DNA of 64,000 nucleotides from PALSA-612 sp963846915 (GTDB lineage: Bacteria; Actinomycetota; Thermoleophilia; Gaiellales; Gaiellaceae). The position numbers and the translations under genes are program-made. The notes below the pieces were generated by a model. The model ran no database searches and was not told the origin of the DNA. It saw only the letters and a list, made by a program, of their open reading frames with translations. The stretch covers positions 806,001 through 870,000 of the forward strand of contig CAWJXV010000009.1 of assembly GCA_963846915.1 (NCBI GenBank), in the 5' to 3' direction. This document shows, piece by piece, positions 61,842 to 64,000 of this stretch (positions within the stretch are counted from its first letter, which is position 1; each line of letters starts with the position of its first letter).

Positions 61842-61859
61842 GTGGAACATCAGTTCCAC
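61842..61859. promoter_or_regulatory. putative IclR operator
   Basis: GTGGAAC-ATCA-GTTCCAC, perfect 7-bp arms with a 4-nt spacer, lies 12 bp upstream of the iclR ATG. The TGGAA..TTCCA form resembles known IclR-family sites. So close to the start codon it would overlap the promoter or leader and allow autoregulation. Confidence 0.65.
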
Positions 61860-61927
61860 GCGCGTCAAGCGCGGCTGCCCGCGGGGCACCGGGAATGGCC
61901 CGGAGACCCCGCGAGCGTGGGCTCGTC

Positions 61928-62800
61928 TCAAGCGCCCACGGCGCTCGGTGCCTGCCAGGCAACCGAGAAGGAACCCGTGACCGAGAGCAGGCTCGGCGCC
62001 GCACTCGCCGATGCTCCGTCACGCGCGAAGCGTCCGAAGGCCGGGCCGCCCGAGCCGTCGAGGCTGATCGACGTCGAGGTCCAGGACGGGTCGGAGATCA
62101 ACCCGGAGTGGCGGGAGCCGGTGGCGGCCGCCTGGAGGAAGTCGACCGAGCCGAAGTTCGCGAGCGGCAACGTCGTGCAGCGGCCGGAGCCGTTGCACGC
62201 CGACGGGGCCTCGGCTACCCACTCCGCAGAGGACAGATCCGGCGCCGCCATCTTCAGCTTCCTGTTCACAACCGTGTGGAGCGTGAGGTTGCGCAGCCGC
62301 ATCGAGACTGTCTTGCCGCTGACCGTGACCGCGGCCGAGACCGTGTCGCCGGGCCTGACCGCCAGCCTGAGCGTGACCGGAGGCGCGGGCAGGATCTCGT
62401 ACCACGCCGAATACACGGGCGTGCCCGACGCCGTGCAGTCCGCGCCGGTTCCGATCTGCTCGAGCGAGGTCGCACCCTGCGTCAGCCCGCCGAGCCCGAC
62501 CCAGAAGGCCGAGTAGGAGCTGGTGGCCGAGGTGCAGCTGACCGTGGGCTGCACCCAGGTCCCGAAGACGTTCGAGAACGACGAGACCGTGCCTCCGGCT
62601 GTCGGCGTCACCGCGTAGCCGGCCCAGTTCGAGCTCGTGATCGCGTCGTGCATCAGGGTCACCGGTTCAACAGGACCGTGCCGAAGTGTCGTACGTCCGG
62701 CGCTCGCCGAGGCGGTGCCTGCGAGCGAGCCGGCCAGCGCGGCCAATCCGAGTACGAGAACGACCCCTCTGGCAAGCGGCCGGGAGAGCTTCCTCTGCAT
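61928..62800 (-). CDS. secreted G1-family glutamic peptidase (eqolisin)
   Basis: 290 residues from ATG 62800 with a GGAAGGAA RBS. Signal peptide about 1-33. The mature part shows the eqolisin pattern: S-S-N-W-A-G-Y-A-V, the catalytic Gln in G-T-W-V-Q-P-T-V, F-W-V-G-L-G-G, Y-S-A-W-Y-E-I-L-P, and the catalytic Glu in S-A-E-W-V-A-E-A-P. Four Cys could form two disulfides. The family, first known from fungi, also occurs in actinobacteria. It is an extracellular acid protease. It lies just upstream of iclR on the same strand but 97 bp away, so it is probably a separate unit. Confidence 0.88.
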   Translation of the reverse strand: MQRKLSRPLARGVVLVLGLAALAGSLAGTASASAGRTTLRHGPVEPVTLMHDAITSSNWAGYAVTPTAGGTVSSFSNVFGTWVQPTVSCTSATSSYSAFWVGLGGLTQGATSLEQIGTGADCTASGTPVYSAWYEILPAPPVTLRLAVRPGDTVSAAVTVSGKTVSMRLRNLTLHTVVNRKLKMAAPDLSSAEWVAEAPSACNGSGRCTTLPLANFGSVDFLQAAATGSRHSGLISDPSWTSTSISLDGSGGPAFGRFARDGASASAAPSLLSVTGSFSVAWQAPSAVGA

Positions 62801-62925
62801 GCGGTTCCTTCCGTGTTCTGAGCCGTGGGCCGAGTCCGCGCCAGGCCCTGGTGAAAGCGTGTATCGGAGCAGTCGCGCCTAAGAGTCGTCCGAGAAACGA
62901 GCAAGCAATTTGTAAGAGTGCGCTG

Positions 62926-63188
62926 TCAGAGCCGGGCGTCGCGGGCGCTCGCGACCTCGATCCGGACGGCGAGTAGGGCTCGAACGCGTGCTCCTCGCGC
63001 GCCTGCCTCAGTCCGAGCGCACCCGAGCCCGCCGCCGGGAAGCGCAGGTAGTGGATCGACTCGCCGCGCTCGCCCTCGAACAGCGCCGGCTCCTGGGGGC
63101 CGAGCGGTCCGAGGACCGCAGCGTAGAACTCGAGCGAACGCTCGAGGTCGCGGCAGACGAGATCGACGTGTCCGATCCCGACGATCAC
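62926..63188 (-). pseudogene. VOC (glyoxalase-like) protein, short and frame-broken
   Basis: From GTG 63188, coupled by GTGA to the Fe-S protein gene. I-G-H-V-D-L-V-C-R-D-L-E-R-S-L-E-F-Y is the standard VOC start (metal His, then S-x-x-F-Y), and Y-L-R-F-P follows. After H-A-F-E-P-Y near 62965 the frame loses protein-like character. A neighbouring frame gives V-R-I-E-V-A-S-A-R-D-A-R-L and stops at 62926. Even repaired it would be only about 87 residues, so it is truncated or a half-module. In the unrepaired frame translation would run to 62667, into the peptidase gene. Confidence 0.5.
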
Positions 63189-64000
63189 GAGGGCTCGGTC
63201 GGCAGCGACTCCGCGAGCAGGGTCGACACGTCGACGACACGGAGCTCCTTGCCGCTCGCGCGGACGCCGTCGTCCAGCATCACCGTGCAGAACGGGCAGG
63301 CGACGGCGAGTGTCCCGGCGCCGGTCTCGGCCGCCTCGCGGACGCGCTCCTCGTTGATCCCGCTGCCGCGCTCCTCCATCCACATGTGCGCGCCGCCGGC
63401 GCCGCAGCAGAACGTCTGCCTGCCGCTCCGGCCCATCTCGATCGGCGTGCCCACGGCGGCGACGAGCTCGCGCGGCGCGCTGCGCACGTCGTTGTGCCGG
63501 GCCAGGTAGCACGAGTCGTGGTACGTGATCGAGCCCGCGTCACCCGCCGGGGCCAGCCGGCCCTCGCGAACGAGGTCGGCCAGCAGCTCCGTGTGGTGGA
63601 CGACCTCGTAGCGACCACCGAAGTCCGGGTACTCGTTCGCGAGCGTGTTGAAGCAGTGCGGGCAGCTGGCGACGATCTTCGTCACACCGGCCTCGTCCAG
63701 CGTGGCCACGTTCTGCTCCGCAAAGGCCTGGAAGACGTACTCGTTCCCCATCCGCCGCGCGGGGTCGCCGGTGCACGACTCCCGCGGGCCGAGGATCGCG
63801 AAGTCGACGCCGGCCGCCTGCAGCAGCTTCGCCGTCGACTCGGCGGCGAGCCGGGCGCGCTCGTCGAACGACGCCGCGCAGCCGACCCAGTACAAGTAGT
63901 CGGGTGGAGGCTCGCCGGGCTCGAGCACCCGCACGCCCAGCGCCTCCGCCCACGCGGCGCGCTCGGTCTGCGGCTTGCCCCACGGGTTCGAGGACCGCTC
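63185..64000 (-). CDS. iron-sulfur oxidoreductase with CCG domains (HdrB/GlpC/GlcF-like), cut by the window edge
   Basis: The frame is open to the right edge; 271 residues are visible, starting at R-S-S-N-P-W-G-K-P. Two cysteine-rich (CCG) modules are present. The first has Y-W-V-G-C-A-A and later A-S-C-P-H-C-F-N-T-L; the second has H-D-S-C-Y-L-A-R and T-F-C-C-G-A-G-G. The N-terminal part beyond the window may hold ferredoxin-type clusters or membrane helices. Such proteins pass electrons in glycolate, glycerol-3-phosphate and heterodisulfide-type dehydrogenases. The stop overlaps the VOC gene by 4 nt. Confidence 0.9.
   Translation of the reverse strand, partial: ERSSNPWGKPQTERAAWAEALGVRVLEPGEPPPDYLYWVGCAASFDERARLAAESTAKLLQAAGVDFAILGPRESCTGDPARRMGNEYVFQAFAEQNVATLDEAGVTKIVASCPHCFNTLANEYPDFGGRYEVVHHTELLADLVREGRLAPAGDAGSITYHDSCYLARHNDVRSAPRELVAAVGTPIEMGRSGRQTFCCGAGGAHMWMEERGSGINEERVREAAETGAGTLAVACPFCTVMLDDGVRASGKELRVVDVSTLLAESLPTEPS

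Overview
The window is very GC-rich and densely coded, with many 4-nt start/stop overlaps and many GTG/TTG starts. BTAD-type regulators carrying YVTN-like beta-propellers, class III cyclases and a GerW-like protein point to an environmental actinobacterium, most likely Thermoleophilia (Gaiellales or Solirubrobacterales). That placement is inference. No rRNA, tRNA, CRISPR array, phage gene or transposase was recognised.

1-22.6 kb (signalling and envelope). A secreted beta-helix protein, a cupin, an alpha/beta hydrolase and a PD40 propeller protein are followed by two copies of a 1.1-kb module: a small beta-domain gene divergent from a BTAD regulator. In copy A (5683-6790) the regulator ends in a membrane helix and propeller and faces a peptide-type solute-binding protein (SBP). 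In copy B (14068-15176) it is fused to a NarL-type response regulator and faces a degenerate histidine kinase. Between them lie a broken sugar-type SBP, two SGNH-like proteins and an MBOAT acyltransferase, probably for acylating an exported polymer. A CheY-like regulator with a HAMP sensor kinase, an S51-like peptidase and a subtilase follow.

22.6-29.7 kb. A 1154-aa protein joins BTAD, membrane helix, propeller and complete SBP_bac_5 domain. Next to it a cyclase-membrane-propeller protein precedes another SBP. With 6037-9459 this makes three versions of one architecture (cytoplasmic signalling domain, propeller, peptide-type SBP), none with a permease nearby. It is the strongest candidate for an undescribed sensory system here.

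30-51 kb (catabolism of nitrogenous compounds and acyl-CoA). A good promoter at 29968 precedes a hydantoinase, a carbamoylsarcosine-amidase-like hydrolase, an isopropylmalate-dehydrogenase-like enzyme and an SDR. Then come transporters, an M20 carbamoylase, an ornithine-cyclodeaminase homologue, an ECF sigma factor that appears fused to its anti-sigma factor, an ECHDC3-like protein, two acyl-CoA ligases, a nitrilase-superfamily amidase, a cyclase-family hydrolase and a formamidase.

52-62 kb. An eight-gene minus-strand operon (iclR, corrinoid protein, pterin methyltransferase, RamA-like activator, DUF1638, MttB/MtgB-like methyltransferase, aldehyde dehydrogenase, GMC oxidoreductase) encodes corrinoid-dependent demethylation coupled to alcohol/aldehyde oxidation, probably of a quaternary amine. 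A perfect palindrome lies just upstream of iclR. A glutamic peptidase and a partial Fe-S protein close the window.

About a dozen single-base frame disruptions occur, many correctable by one base in a C or G run. Sequencing or assembly error is a serious possibility, so 'pseudogene' labels mean 'frame interrupted in this sequence'.
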